Part shown: piece by piece, positions 46,465-58,302 of the stretch
Layout of the letters: every line of letters begins with the position of its first letter
Position numbering within the stretch: position 1 is the first letter of the stretch
Source of the DNA: Flammula alnicola
Lineage: Eukaryota > Basidiomycota > Agaricomycetes > Agaricales > Strophariaceae
Direction of reading: 5' to 3'
Assembly: GCA_015499995.1 (NCBI GenBank)
Contig: JADNRV010000010.1
Location: 1 to 64,000, forward strand
DNA: 64,000 bases
Made by a program: the position numbers and the translations under genes
The notes under the pieces: model-generated
Seen by the model: only the letters and a program-made list of their open reading frames with translations
The model's database searches: none
Told to the model about the DNA's origin: nothing

Positions 46465-47283
46465 AGTCATCTTCTTTTCACCACTTCCTCACCCGTCTTG
46501 TATTATTTTTAATGTGGAATATGGTGTGTTCCTTCCTTGGTCAACCACCGCTGCCTTTCGTTTCAAAGTTTACGGTTAGGAATCTCCGGAGGCCGCATTT
46601 CTCGGAACTTGTGCTCTCCGAAGCTCTCGGATGCAGCTGGATTCCTTTTCGCCTTGTTCGAAGTCTTGTGCAACATTCGTGTCAAAGCTGGACCTTTGAG
46701 AGGCATGTCTCGTGTCGGTTGTCTGCTATTTTTTGGTACCAGTTTCAAGTTGAAATTGCAAACTGTATGCTTGTTTAGTGAGGTGGAGAAACTGATGTTG
46801 ATTGTGGGGTATCTCACATATCGGCGGGCCCTAGACAAAGGACGTGGCTGTACGTATAACTGACAATTTGCCCAGCCCCAGGTACGCCAATATTTTTGTG
46901 AGTTCTTTGCAACTGATCAAGATTGGTAATTGCTGAGGCTGGTAAAATTTAGGAAAGTTCATGTGGCTTGCAAGAACATGTCCGCAACCAGCCATGAATG
47001 ATGCATGACCGCTTCGGTTCCAACCCGTACTCTGCTTGACCTCTTGTATACGGAACTCAAGGGTATGGACCCTCTGCAACATGTTAGAACGACCCGAAGA
47101 GAGACATAACGTTCTTTATTCTTCTGTTAAACGACTTTCTCGCCCGATGAACTGATGTAAGAATGAGAGAAGAGCCGCCATTGATTTATAGACACATCCA
47201 GCGTCTCTACTGCCTCTCGTTGGCAAACCGACCCAAGTGAAACTTCTCGACACTGACTTACAATCTTGACGATCCACCAGCAA
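46465..47283. other. 3' flank of AP-1 beta and spacer
   Basis: Open frames here overlap on both strands without domains (for example 46537-46863). Most of the first 300 bp is probably the adaptin 3' untranslated region. Confidence 0.45.
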
Positions 47284-49045
47284 AATGCGCTTCAATCTAT
47301 TCGTCGTGAGCTGTGCTCTGTTCCAGCTTTGCGCTTCTCAGAAGATTTGGGATATCGTGAGTTTTCATTACCACTCTGCAATGATTATGTGCTTACCAGT
47401 GACTGTATGCGCTGCAGTGGCAAATACCTTGGAACAAAACCACTCTCCTTAAGGCTTTGGACCCGCGTCCTCCTTTGGAGTTTGTTAAGCCGGTCCCATT
47501 GGACAGGAGCCTAATATCATTGTGACAGATAACACCACCTACCAACAGATAATGGGGTTCGGAGGTTCATTAAGTACGTGTTTTTTTCTCTCCATGCTGC
47601 AAGAACTGCGTGGTTCACGCGTCCTCTCATCCACATACTTACTTCTTCATCTGTCCGTTCCATCTAGCGTACTCTTATGACGACGTTTCAAGCGACACAT
47701 GCTTCAATCAATTCGACATCAACAGCACCCCCTTCTTACGTATTTTCGGTACTTCGAGATCAAGTCCATCAACCCAGCTATTTTGATCGATATCGTACCT
47801 TGGTCGCCTGTCGGCGCCGATATTATGCCATATCTATCCAGAACGAACCCTTTATTCAAAGCCGATGCATCCTACGTCTACATTCACGGTCGCCAATGAG
47901 GCGCTAATTGGCAAAGCCTTTAAATCTCATGAGGACTAACGGCTTTCCCCACACTAAACTGATTGGTAGGTGGCATTCCTTCCATTTTAATCGACATTCG
48001 GTGTTCTGGTTATGAACACAATTGTAGTGATGCGACCAGCTACCCAGTGAAGTTGGTGGATACTGCAGGTGACGCATTTGACGGCGTTGCTTTCCACTGC
48101 CACGGTGGATCCGTCAGTCAGCAGGGCGCGTTCCATAGGTTGTACCCGAAAAAGGTAAGATTTTATCTTCATCCTTCTGCAAGCCGACCAGAAACCTGCA
48201 GAAGATGAGGCAGGAAATCTACTTCACAGGTGAGAGTATCCCTCAGGCTATCAATCAACCCACTGAAATAAGCAAAACATGCTGCTTAGAATGCTCCGGA
48301 GTGATTGCCACCGATTGATGGAGTGATATCGAGGTAACGACTCGGATAGGGATTTAGACTTAAACATACTGGATTATTCAAGTGCAAGCTAACTCGATGA
48401 CCATCTAGCTTCATAGGAGCAGTGGAGAACAATGCCAAGACTGCGCTGATGTGGAACCTTGCTTTGGACAGCAAAGGAGAGCCAAGAATTCCGGGCACGA
48501 CCAGCTGCGGAGGACCGGGGACCGGGGTGCCGCGGGATTGTCACCATCAAGTCAGATGGCACATGGAAAACCAACCAGGAGTGTAGGTCAATTTATTTTT
48601 TGACTTGTCGAATGGTTTCCTTATCCAGAACACGTCAGTCTACGCGATGGCGCAGCTATCTAAAGCTACTATGCGCGGCGATATTGGAGGCCCATCAGGT
48701 AGAAGGATCCAGGTCCAAGTTGGCGGCACGTTGTCTTGGTCTCTGCGTGTGGTGGCGTTTGAGACTACGAGAATAAAACCAGGAGACTGGAATCGCTATT
48801 CGACGGCGGTCATGAACTGTGCACGAATTTCATCGCCGTTGATAACGTACCCACTGAATGTTACATCTCCTGCAGGGAATGACAGCTCTGGATTAAATCC
48901 AGGGGACGTGGAGACTTCCGTGGGATGCAGGTTCGCCTGGTTCTTGCTTCTGTATGCATCGTTTTCTGATGGAATCTTCAGGCGACGTACGTTTTTACTG
49001 TGAGCGTTACAACACTTTGGTGGTACGGTGTGTTATCTACGTCGT
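47284..49045 (+). pseudogene. GH30 family glycosidase (endo-beta-1,6-glucanase/glucosylceramidase type) pseudogene
   Basis: A signal peptide (MRFNLFVVSCALFQLCAS) and a GH30-like N terminus are followed by a frameshift near 47500, after which NIIVTDNTTYQQIMGFGGSL reads in another frame. Further GH30 landmarks are INPAILIDIVPWSP, IQNEP (the acid/base Glu region), GYEHNCSDATSYPVKL, AFDGVAFHCHGGS, EIYFTGE, NLALDSKGEPRIPGTTSC, and the terminal TTLWWYG. They are scattered over several frames, with stops between them and missing sequence between VPWSP and IQNEP. The gene would have hydrolysed fungal cell-wall glucan outside the cell. It cannot encode a functional enzyme as it stands. Confidence 0.85.
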
Positions 49046-49873
49046 TCATCTTTTTAAAGATTATAATTTCCCCATAGCCCCAGCTCTAAACTTGAATGCA
49101 GCCGAATACGAAGTCGTTGCTGAGATGAACGGCGCTCAAACCGGGCTTCAGCTTATTGCTCGATCTGATATGCTGTAAACCATCGACTGCAGTTTGGCAT
49201 CGCCGCAGTTGCAGACAATCTATTTATAGCTTCAAGGTAAGCAAAATATGCTTTACTGAAGTTATCAAGTAGTGATATTTCGTTGTGCTCCTATGCTTTG
49301 ATCTTCATTCCAATGTGTCGCCTCTAGATGACGTCTTTCTTGCTGAGGAGACGTTCGATTTCACTTTCTACTCGGTCCGCATGTCCGAGAATAGCGACAA
49401 CCCATGCGAGGCGGCGTTCTGGGATGTATTGTGTGTAGCCGCTGATGTAAAATTATAAGACACAAGCCGTACTTTACGGAAGAGGATCCTTAGTTTTAAG
49501 GCCCGAGGTTCAACACACCTGACCATCTAATTTGTGCGATAGGTGCTAATTAAAGATTGTGGAAATCGGTGAAGCAGATAGTACACCGACGCTTTGACAC
49601 TCGGGGGTTGGCTAAAAGTTGGCACTTCTTTTTGCGACAAAGCTCACATTACTCATTAATGATTGTCTATGTCACAAGAGTGCAGAAGAACCTCTTCATT
49701 TGAGCTTAACTAACCAAGAGTATGATTAGCCTTCAATGCCATTCTTGCCCGTGTGGGAATACTCCAAAATCAGCTTGGCGTAGATACCTTCATCGTTTAT
49801 TTTGTACTCAGAATAATTAACTATCGCGGTGTTGACGTCGAGTGGATCATCATTCATATCAGTCGTTAGCATG
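49046..49873. other. no intact gene; end of the GH30 region
   Basis: A short frame at about 49080-49179 (NLNAAEYEVVAEMNGAQTG) may be a last fragment of the upstream pseudogene or unrelated. The rest has nothing recognisable. Confidence 0.35.
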
Positions 49874-50346
49874 GCTTAATTGCCACTGCAGGCCATCGCT
49901 CGATGGTCTGACCATGTTTTGAAAGTAGCTTGGTATCCTTTGACTTTAAGTGGCTTTCGCAAGACCGCGGACTGCAGCGGATAGATTACTAGGTTGATAA
50001 CATGATAGTCCTCTTTGGTTGAACCTTTTACGCACTCTTTCACCGTAAGCATTGTTTCTTCTCGAAAGGAAATATTCCGGGGCATGATTTCCCGGTGAAT
50101 TGCTGGATTTTCATCCTATAAAAAGACAACAGTGTGGAGACTACTTCTCTCGGAGAAAGAGCGAACCCTTTTGTTGTTATGTCTAATCAAATGGGTATTC
50201 GTGTCCCCAGACAGCGTTCTAAATACACGACTCAATGGCTTGGTGTGAATAACTAAACTGTCCAGTGTCCACGCCCCAGGCATGAGTCCGAGGCTGTATC
50301 TGATAGTAATATGTGAGAAGTAAATACTTGAAGCTTCGGCGGCCAT
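49874..50346 (-). pseudogene. FunK1-type protein kinase relic
   Basis: On the minus strand LGLMPGAWTLDSL and KPLSRVFRTLSGDT resemble the region of FunK1 kinases just before the catalytic loop. After an intron-like junction ending TTTTTATAG the reading DENPAIHREIMPRNI resembles a degraded HRDISxxNI catalytic loop (His-Arg-Asp has become His-Arg-Glu). The later DFG-equivalent is not recognisable and the frame ends soon after. A further coding-like phrase lies upstream (50750-50880 read in reverse), but it could not be tied to the family. This is a relic of a gene class that is intact at 58303-60542. Confidence 0.5.
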
Positions 50347-52178
50347 AAAGTCGTCGCATTTTTTGCCTAGAACTTGGTAGAAGGCTAATTAACGAGGCTG
50401 TCAAACATCGGGAAATGTCAGGATTAGGCGCTGACCGGGGAGCCCGATTCGTTGTTTAATCGGGAAGATGTTTGGTCATGGGTACAATTCCCTATGAACT
50501 ATTTCCGAGTCAGGAGCAGTTGGAGTTAAACAAATGCGGAATTCAGACTAAAATACACCTCTAAGGCCTTCTTGGAAGCCTGCTTGGGAGCCCATAACGT
50601 ACAGTGTGAGAGGCAAAATAAGTCCGCATGTTGGAATGAACAGAGGGAACTTACCGGAGCCGGCATCTGACCCATTCAATTTGTTCTACACTTGATAAGG
50701 TTGATAAGGATTGACATACCTACAGTGTACACCCAGGATAAGGTGTGCTTATGCGGGTAAATCCAACCGGATAACCTCACATAATTTATGGGGATATCTG
50801 CAAGGCGCTGTTCATTCTTCCAGGCTTCCTCAGGCTTGAATGACGGTAACATATCAGCTCTCAGGGGTCCCTGAAATTCGAATATTAATATTCTACAAAT
50901 GCCGGTTTCATGAGCATCGTTCTATGACTTCTTTTGAAAACTAGACAAGCAGGAACTTGGCCTGACTAACTTAGTAAGTAAGTACTGTAGTGATAAATTA
51001 CGACCTGCTCTTGAGTCACGCGTGAGGGTCCGAGGGCTCTGAAGAGAAGAGATTTTGGAAATGTTACGCGTCCGCGGCCAGGATAATTTGAAGAATGACA
51101 TTTTCTTTCTCCGTCCTGCGGGGCATTTGTGATTGCCAAATTAGGTGAATTTCACCATTGAAGAGAAGAGATTTCGGGTTTGTTCCACATCCAAGGACAA
51201 TTTGAAGAGTTGACCATCTCTTGAGTACTAGTCTTCGATGATTCACGATTACGCGCGTCGCGATATTATTGCGCTTATCTGCACGTGATGAAAACTTTGA
51301 AGCCCAAGACCAACATTTTTTTCTTTTCCGTTGTCTACTGTAACTGGCCTGCTCCCTTCTGTTTGTTGCGATGATCAACTCTCTAATTAGAACGCTTTGT
51401 CCTCGGAACATCCACAAAAATGTGACTACCAGTCCCACCCGAAATAGCGACCTCAAAATTTCCTTCCACGCACAGGCCCCTTTTTCCGACCCGAAGCTTA
51501 ATTTTAACCACATTCTAAGCTATTCCAGTTCAGCAGACCCTTGTGGTTCAGGGTGTATATTCGGAGGGTGCACTGTAAGCTACTAGTACTCGGAACGCGG
51601 CAAGATCGGGCATACACATCTTCTCTTCTCCCATCTCGTCATCAAACCATCAGCGGTAGACTCCAGGGAAAAAAAGAATGCGCTTCTGTATGAACGTGTC
51701 CTTTCTTTGTTCAGCTACGCTTCTTATGCTGACTTGACATACCGCGAGCCATCCCTATTCAGAATTTATATCTTCTGGGCATTCTGGCATGGCGTCTTCA
51801 CATCCACGAATTTCGTTCGCGCCAAGCGTCACAATCTGCACTTCGCAGTCCCTCATGGACGCCATTTCTGTTAGCTTTTTTCAAGGGAAATTCTTTGGGC
51901 GTTTAGAACGGTAGTCAGGGCGGAGGTAGCTTGTACCTCTCCATCGTGTTTCCTTGGCATAGTGTCCCGATTTAAATTGTTTCGGCGGTGGCTTTCAGAA
52001 ATAGACCCTGGTCAAATGCTGTGACAAGCTGCTCAAAAATGCAATCACACAACGGGTCTCTTCTCATCGCGATTTGGATATCACCACCTGTCAAAATTCT
52101 TGACTGCCCGGCTATAAAGCCGCCCCTCACATTCTTTTGACGTACCCGACTTCCCCTCATTTCTTGTGGATCTTCATC
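50347..52178. other. gene-poor interval upstream of a P450
   Basis: Open frames at 51064-51513 (minus) and 51371-51586 (plus) lack domains. Two related blocks at about 51041-51105 and 51163-51215 share GAAGAGAAGAGATTT and an AATTTGAAGA phrase, a small direct repeat. No gene is supported. Confidence 0.4.
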
Positions 52179-54524
52179 ATGGGCCTCTCACTCTCGGGGA
52201 TTTTGACAACGGAAAGCGGAATTGGCGTAATAATTTTTCTGTCTCTCTTTTTCACCTATAAGACTGTTGCATCTTCTTGGGCCAATTTCCCCCCTGGACC
52301 GAGACCTCTCCCAATAATTGGGAACGTTCTTCAGATACCCACAGACAACCAGGAGGAGAAGTTCGCTGAATGGGGAGCGACATATGGTTCGTCTGAAACG
52401 TTTACGTTGCCCTTTATCGTCGACGCTGAAGATCGGTGCAGGCGATGTGGTGCACATCCGAATTTTCGGGCAACCGATGGTTATTTTAAACAGCATCCAG
52501 GCTGCCCGGGATTTGCTTGATAAAAGGAGCTCCATCTATTCTGATCGACCCCGTTTTGTGTTGCTCTCCGAACTGTGCGTAACCCCATACATCGTCGTCG
52601 GTGATTTCCAGTCGACTGAAAATGGCATGACGTAGAATGGGCTGGAGTAGTGCATCTACTCATCTGCGATAGTACGCCTCTTCCTATTTCTTAGTGGCTC
52701 ATCTCTAACAGTTATGCAGTGGACCCCGATTCCGAAAGCATCGTCGATTCATAAACCAAGCCTTCAATCAGCGAGCAATATCCGCCTTTCGTCCTCTCCA
52801 AGAAAAGGAAATACTGGTCCTTCTCGAAGGTTTACAGGATAATCCTGGTGCTTTCGTCGATCATTTCAGACGGTAACTACCACTCTAAAAATGCCGACAA
52901 TTACTCAAGTGACAATGTATAGATATGCTGCAGCTACCATCCTCAAAATCACTTATGGCCACGACATACTTTCGGTTGACGATCTTTTCGTTCGTTTGGG
53001 TAAGGCATCCTATGGCCCATCTTGAACCACACCGATACTTATCATTCTGATGACATTTTATGCTTAGCGGAACGTGCTGGGACGTTGACAGTCGAGACAG
53101 GCTCTCCTGGAGCGAACATGGTTGACTTTTTCCCCATTATGAGGCGACTTCTTTTCCATGCCTACTTCACTCAACTCTGACTCCGAGCGTCTGGTTTAGG
53201 CATATCCCCACCTGGGCTCCATTTTCAACCTTCAAGATCAAAGCTCTTGAAACGCGCAAAGCGGTGGAAGCTATGATGGAGATACCGTTTGAGCAGGTCA
53301 AAGCCGACATGGTCAGTACAAATGATACTTCCCCCCTTCAAGACATATGTGGCGCATGGATTCACCACACCATTCTTCTAGAGATCAGGAACCGCTGTTC
53401 CGTCGTATACTTCGACGCTGCTGGATTCCCATCGTGATCCTAGTGGTTCTATATCACCCGAAGACGAGGAGGATATCAGAGGGTCGGCTGGGACACTGTT
53501 TGCAGGTAACATTTTGCACCTTCTTCCGCCTTTGCTCGTAATTGAACACGATGCTTTTCAGCGGCTGAGGACACAGTAAGTATTATATGCGACTTTTGTG
53601 TGCAAAGGAGCGACCTTGACGAGCTGGATGTCTTCTTAGACGATAGCATCCATGCATACATTCGTGCTATCCATGGTACTTCATCCGCACGAGCTGAAGA
53701 AGGCGCAGGATGAGATCGATTCGGTGGTAGGGAGACATCGGCTGCCCAATATCGACGACAGGCCTTCTCTTCCCTATCTCGAGTGCGTGCTAAAGGAGGT
53801 CCTTAGGTGAGCCCGTGAACATTTCACCGTTATCCGAATAGCCCATTATTAAAACCATGCGGAAGGATGAACCCCATGGTACCACTGGGCATGCCTCATC
53901 GACTGATGGAGGATGACTTTTACCGAAGCTTCTACATCCCTGCTGGAACAACCGTGCTTGCAAACATCTAGTAAGATATAAATATTCGACGTCTAGCCAT
54001 TGATGCCAGCTTAACAATGGTCTCGATTCTAGTGCCATCTTACGAGATTGTCATGAGCCTGATGTATTCCGTCCTCAGCGCTACCTAGAAGAAGACGGTC
54101 TTCCAGATCCACACGGAGTAATATTCGGTTTTGGACGCAGGTGAAAATATATCGCCTGCATCAAAGAACGCTCATTCACCTTCCCTATTACGATAAGGAT
54201 TTGCCCTGGGAGGCATCTGGCCGAAGCTAGTTATTGGGCCATGGCCGCGAACATGATAGCCGCATTCGATATATCGAAGGCATTAGACGAGCGTGGAAAC
54301 GACGTAAATGGAGAGTACGAATTTACTCATGGGTTTGTACGGTGCGTCCAATCCCTTGCTCTAGCCTTCCGGTTTGCAAATGGCTAACACTGCCCTGGTG
54401 CCGACCGTTTTCTTTCGTCGTCCATAGCCATCCTAAACCCTTCAAATGTTCCATAAAACCTCGGTCATCAAACCTACCTAATTTTATTAAGCAAGCAAGA
54501 GCAGAATTAAATTCACACCCATGA
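52179..54524 (+). CDS. cytochrome P450, separate family from the cluster copies
   Basis: A multi-exon gene of roughly 520 residues. One N-terminal membrane anchor is followed by the hinge [14 protein letters not shown], then [17 protein letters not shown] (C-helix region), [15 protein letters not shown], the I-helix AEDTT, KEVLRMNP (ExxR), a PERF-like VFRPQRY, and a canonical haem loop [14 protein letters not shown] with the Arg retained. It resembles the large group of basidiomycete P450s often annotated as O-methylsterigmatocystin oxidoreductase-like, but the substrate is unknown. The intron at 53144-53199 starts with GC rather than GT, and both flanking exons are well conserved. It lies beyond the AP-1 beta gene, so membership in the terpenoid cluster is unlikely. 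Confidence 0.9.
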
Positions 54525-54839
54525 ATGCAGTGGGCAGCATGAAGGCATTCCAGAGGCCGGGCGAGTTTAGCCTGGGCCTCTTATCCTCTAATATTAATCC
54601 TATTCCCTCACTTTACGATCACATACGAGCACTCTCTGCATTGCACATTTCAGCATGATTGCTAGCGATTCCCCTCTAGCATTAATCCTTTTCTTATCGT
54701 GGTTCATTTTCCCGGATATTGTTCTCGAGGTCTCTCTGATCGATGTAGCACAACAACTCGCGTCTTTCGTCTGCATTAAATCTCTCTTTTCTCTTCGATA
54801 GCATAAACTTTCATCACTCTGCATACAGTATACCAAGCC
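54525..54839. other. short intergenic stretch
   Basis: No gene is supported. It lies between the P450 stop codon and the start of a small gene. A minus-strand frame at 54600-54836 has no domain. Confidence 0.45.
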
Positions 54840-55164
54840 ATGGACGATATATCGAACTCAGAAACGAATGACAAGAATCCGATCTCGCCGCTGCCTGCTC
54901 CTGGGAAGGGGGTAGCGCCGTCGAATGCGGTGAGTGATGGTTAAGTCGAGAGCGCAACTGACACTGGTCAGACGATCAAACTGGATGAACTGGGCCCAAT
55001 GGTGGTGAATAGCGATGGTGTTTGGCTCTTCCTGACTTGCGTCTTTTTTGCTGACATGAAGTACTTATTTCTTTGCTTTCGATCCGACTCTCTCCCGAAT
55101 CGCGGACTGGGCGCAGATGACGGATGTCGCGTTCTTTCCGCCAAAAATAAGCGAGTCGCTTAAT
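54840..55164 (+). pseudogene. broken small conserved fungal gene
   Basis: Exon 1 (MDDISNSETNDKNPISPLPA and about 10 more residues) joins through a GTGAGT-TCAG intron to TIKLDELGPMVVNSDG. From memory, this is the hallmark of a widespread small agaricomycete protein of about 90 residues that continues TLSRIANW. The matching downstream piece TLSRIADWAQMTD is present, but no AG acceptor precedes it, and its end RVLSAKNKRVA lies in another frame, with the expected linking residues missing. The gene therefore seems to have lost an acceptor and a few codons. Function of the family is unknown. Confidence 0.55.
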
Positions 55165-55975
55165 TGACATCCGTCCAGCGTTATTGCCATTGTTCGCTTT
55201 GCCTATGGCATCGACACCTATCCATGCCAATGCCACATTGCACTGTGGCGTGCCAGTGCGCGCCCCCCCTTGCAGTGGGCTTCGAACAAGTTGAACTTGA
55301 ACTTGAACGCTTAATTGGGTTGCGAGTTTACTATGCGGGATACGTATTTCCTGAGCGCTACGTATACTTACTATTAATACTTACTGACTGGCTTTTTCTC
55401 TCGTGTGCGCTGGTCTTCGCTTCGCGGGCTTCGCTTGGCGAATGGGGAGAAGAAGCGGCGGGAAGGAGATGCGGGAGCCGGCTCTGCGTCTGGCTCCGAA
55501 CAGCCCGGATTGTCGATTTTGAACTCTCAACTTGGACGCTCTTGATTAAATTTCCCAAAGACTGCGAATAACTGAGGAGAGCACTATGTACTTAGTACAT
55601 GGCTGGGAAATTATCAACTATCACACAAAGCCAAAGAGGAGGATAAAAACTCGCGGAATACAATAAATAAACTACTGTTTCTTTCTTTCGGACCATCGGC
55701 TCTACATGAGCTTGAGTGGTGGCGGCGCCGACGGTCATGCTCGACCTTCGAAGATCCAGGTTCTCTTCTTGCCCATGGACATGCTTCGTGGATGATTTAT
55801 TGGGCTTCATATAATGTGGTAATGACCCCGGGCTGGATCGACTGGTGACGTACATACAGGGAGAGCATAATAGTTAGGCATGCCAATGAGGCCCGGCCAG
55901 TATACATGTATTCAAAATACAAATCACAGAGAACTATATGGTATTGGCGACCTGGTAATATCGGACACAATGGCA
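55165..55975. other. intergenic, no gene seen
   Basis: The plus-strand frame at 55164-55571 (135 codons) has no domain and starts inside the end of the broken small gene. Nothing else is supported. Confidence 0.4.
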
Positions 55976-58032
55976 TCAAAAAAAAGCAGGTTTTTGGTCA
56001 TCCGTTTTCCTATACCACGGTGGCGTTTGGTCTGCAGCGCGTTGGACGACGAGTTGGGTGTTATCGTCGGCGTTCACTATCCAGAATGCCTGAAAATATG
56101 GATGTGGTTGAGCGAAACATGTCGGACACCGCAGATGAAAACTTGAAAGGTTCTTACTTCCCACGAAACATCATTTACCGACAATCTCCTCAGCGAAGGA
56201 GGCCCGGTTTGCATCATTTTGGCAATGTCAGCGTCGTCTACTCCGAAAGTCTTCTTGGCGTTGGAAATCTGGAACGATGCAGATCGGAGGCGCGTCGGGC
56301 AAGAGCTGTTCGCGAAAAACACCGTCTATCGAGCGAATAAAAAAATCAGAGCTTTGAGCAAGGATCCAGCTAGGACGAGCAAGAAGAAAAAACCAACAAG
56401 AGCGCTCCTATCCGCCGTAACAGAAACCTCCTCCAACCTCGCACAACTCCCCAAAACCGCCTTCAGCTTCCCCACACTGACAAGCGCCGCCCCAAAATCC
56501 AGCACACGTATCGCCTCGCTGTGTTTCTGCACCACATGGTCGACGAGGCCGTCGTACGCCGTCGTATGCGACCAGTTTGAATCGTCCCCGCGCGTTAAGC
56601 GCAACTCCTCGAGGCGGGGCGACCCCGCGATCGCACGCCGCACCCATTTGCTGAACTCCCACACATCGTACTTGGAGTGAATCCGGGAGTAGATCGCGGT
56701 GAAGGAACGGAGGGACGTGAGTTTGGGCTGGTGGGGCGGGTGCTTGAATTGCTACCCGGTTGTTTTTTTAACGGGTTAGCAATTTCATCAAGTTCTAATG
56801 ACGAAGGAGAGTAGCAAGAAAGGCCTCTGCGTACCCAATAATATCGCAAATTCAGGCGCTCGAGGCTCGGTAAATTACCGAGGAACGTGAACACATCGTC
56901 GTCGGTCAGAGAATACGATAGTCCCAGTGTAAACGCCCGCAAATTGTCTTTGATATGCGGAATAAAAGACTTCAGCACGCCTGGAGTGACAGAACCGCAA
57001 TTGTCCTATCAAAAAAACCAAAGTCAGAACGGACTTCATGTACTTAACCTCCGGAGCAGAGCATAAGTTCCTTGCTGACTTTCAAGTGAAGTTCCACGAG
57101 AGTGCGAGACAATCTCCCGAGCCATTCAGGTAGCAGCTGTAATATTGCTCTGCCAGGATTAAAAAGTGTAAGTTTGCGTAGACCGCCCAGTTTCACGAGC
57201 AAAGGAGCTCGGGCTTCATCGGAGCAGGACGCGTTGACGACAAGTTCTGTCAGAGAGTGCAAATCAAGCAGAATAAGGAGGGTATCGGCGAATAGGTCCT
57301 CGTGGTATGTTTTTGGTGTGAAGCGCACCCTGCCTAGATTGACGAATGTCTTGATGGCGCTGGCGATCATCTCGTACAGCATATTCCGCGGTGGAGGGCG
57401 GGACGAGATGTATCCTACGTGACAGACAACAGAAGTTAGTCATCGTGCTCCATCCTCTTATGTTTTCTAGGAGATTGACATAAATATTACGAGTTCTAAG
57501 CGCAGTACGTACCGCTTATTTCGAGAGAGAGCACATATTGCGCATTTCGAGGCAAAGAAGCCGAGATAAAGTTGGATGATTCCTAGCAATGGGCGCATAA
57601 GGACACGCATCATCATCATCATCATGGATCCGTCCGCGTCCCGAAAAGGTGCACATCATCGAAAGGATACGAAGAAGGAAGTCGAAGGTCAGGTCAGGTC
57701 ATGGCTTGTGAGAGGCAAGTTAAATTGCATCAAGCGTGTCGGACCCGCTTCTTGACTGCTCGCAATAGCTAGTGGTACTACGTACGGTACAGGGTGGGGT
57801 GTGGGGTTCTGTCAATGCTGCTTACCGGAATAGGGTTCGTGTCCCGCAAATTGAGCACGGGCTTGAAGTGCGGCGAAACGACGACGCGTGAGTAGAGCAT
57901 TCGAGATGCTGCACGGTTGAACTCCCAGTTGACGAGCGAGCTGTGGAAGAGGAGGGCGTAGTCGTCGCGGCAGAGCTCCATCACGCGCGCGATGAGGTCG
58001 TAGACGAGCCCGGAACTTCGGGGACTGGACAT
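55976..58032 (-). CDS. F-box/LRR-like protein
   Basis: About seven exons form a continuous frame: exon 1 from 58032 (SSGLVYDLIARVMELC, then LLFHSSLVNWEFNRAASRML, an F-box-like start), then RNAQYVLSLEISGYISSR, DLHSLTELVVNASCSDE, KLGGLRKLTLFN, LGNLPSLERLNLRYYW, SPRLEELRLTRGD and LGSCARLEEVSVTAD. Regular Leu spacing marks degenerate leucine-rich repeats. Such proteins link substrates to SCF ubiquitin ligases through Skp1. The first intron is long (about 240 nt) and contains a (CAT)n microsatellite, so a missed exon is possible. An alternative upstream ATG lies at 58107. The partner and substrate are unknown. The last exon ends QKPAFF. Confidence 0.75.
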
Positions 58033-58302
58033 TCTCGGTCGCTGCTGTATGCGATGAAGAGATGGGGGGACAGGTACAAGCGCTGGCCCGGGCTGCGCTG
58101 GGATCAAAGACTGGCTGGTTTTGAGCGGCCCGACGTCCCGGAGGCACGGGACAATGCTGGGTCGTCATTCCAGAAAATTATAAAACAAATCATGCAATTT
58201 GACAACTATTTCTCCAATAATATGACGATAGTTATTGCAAGGTGGTAGAAATGCGAGGCGACAACTAAGCAAAGGTACTGAGAACAACAAATTCTAGACT
58301 AT

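Noticed and set aside
52179..54524. Membership of the P450 at 52.2 kb in the terpenoid cluster
   Set aside because: It belongs to a different P450 group (canonical haem Arg, different intron pattern) and is separated by a housekeeping gene and pseudogenes.
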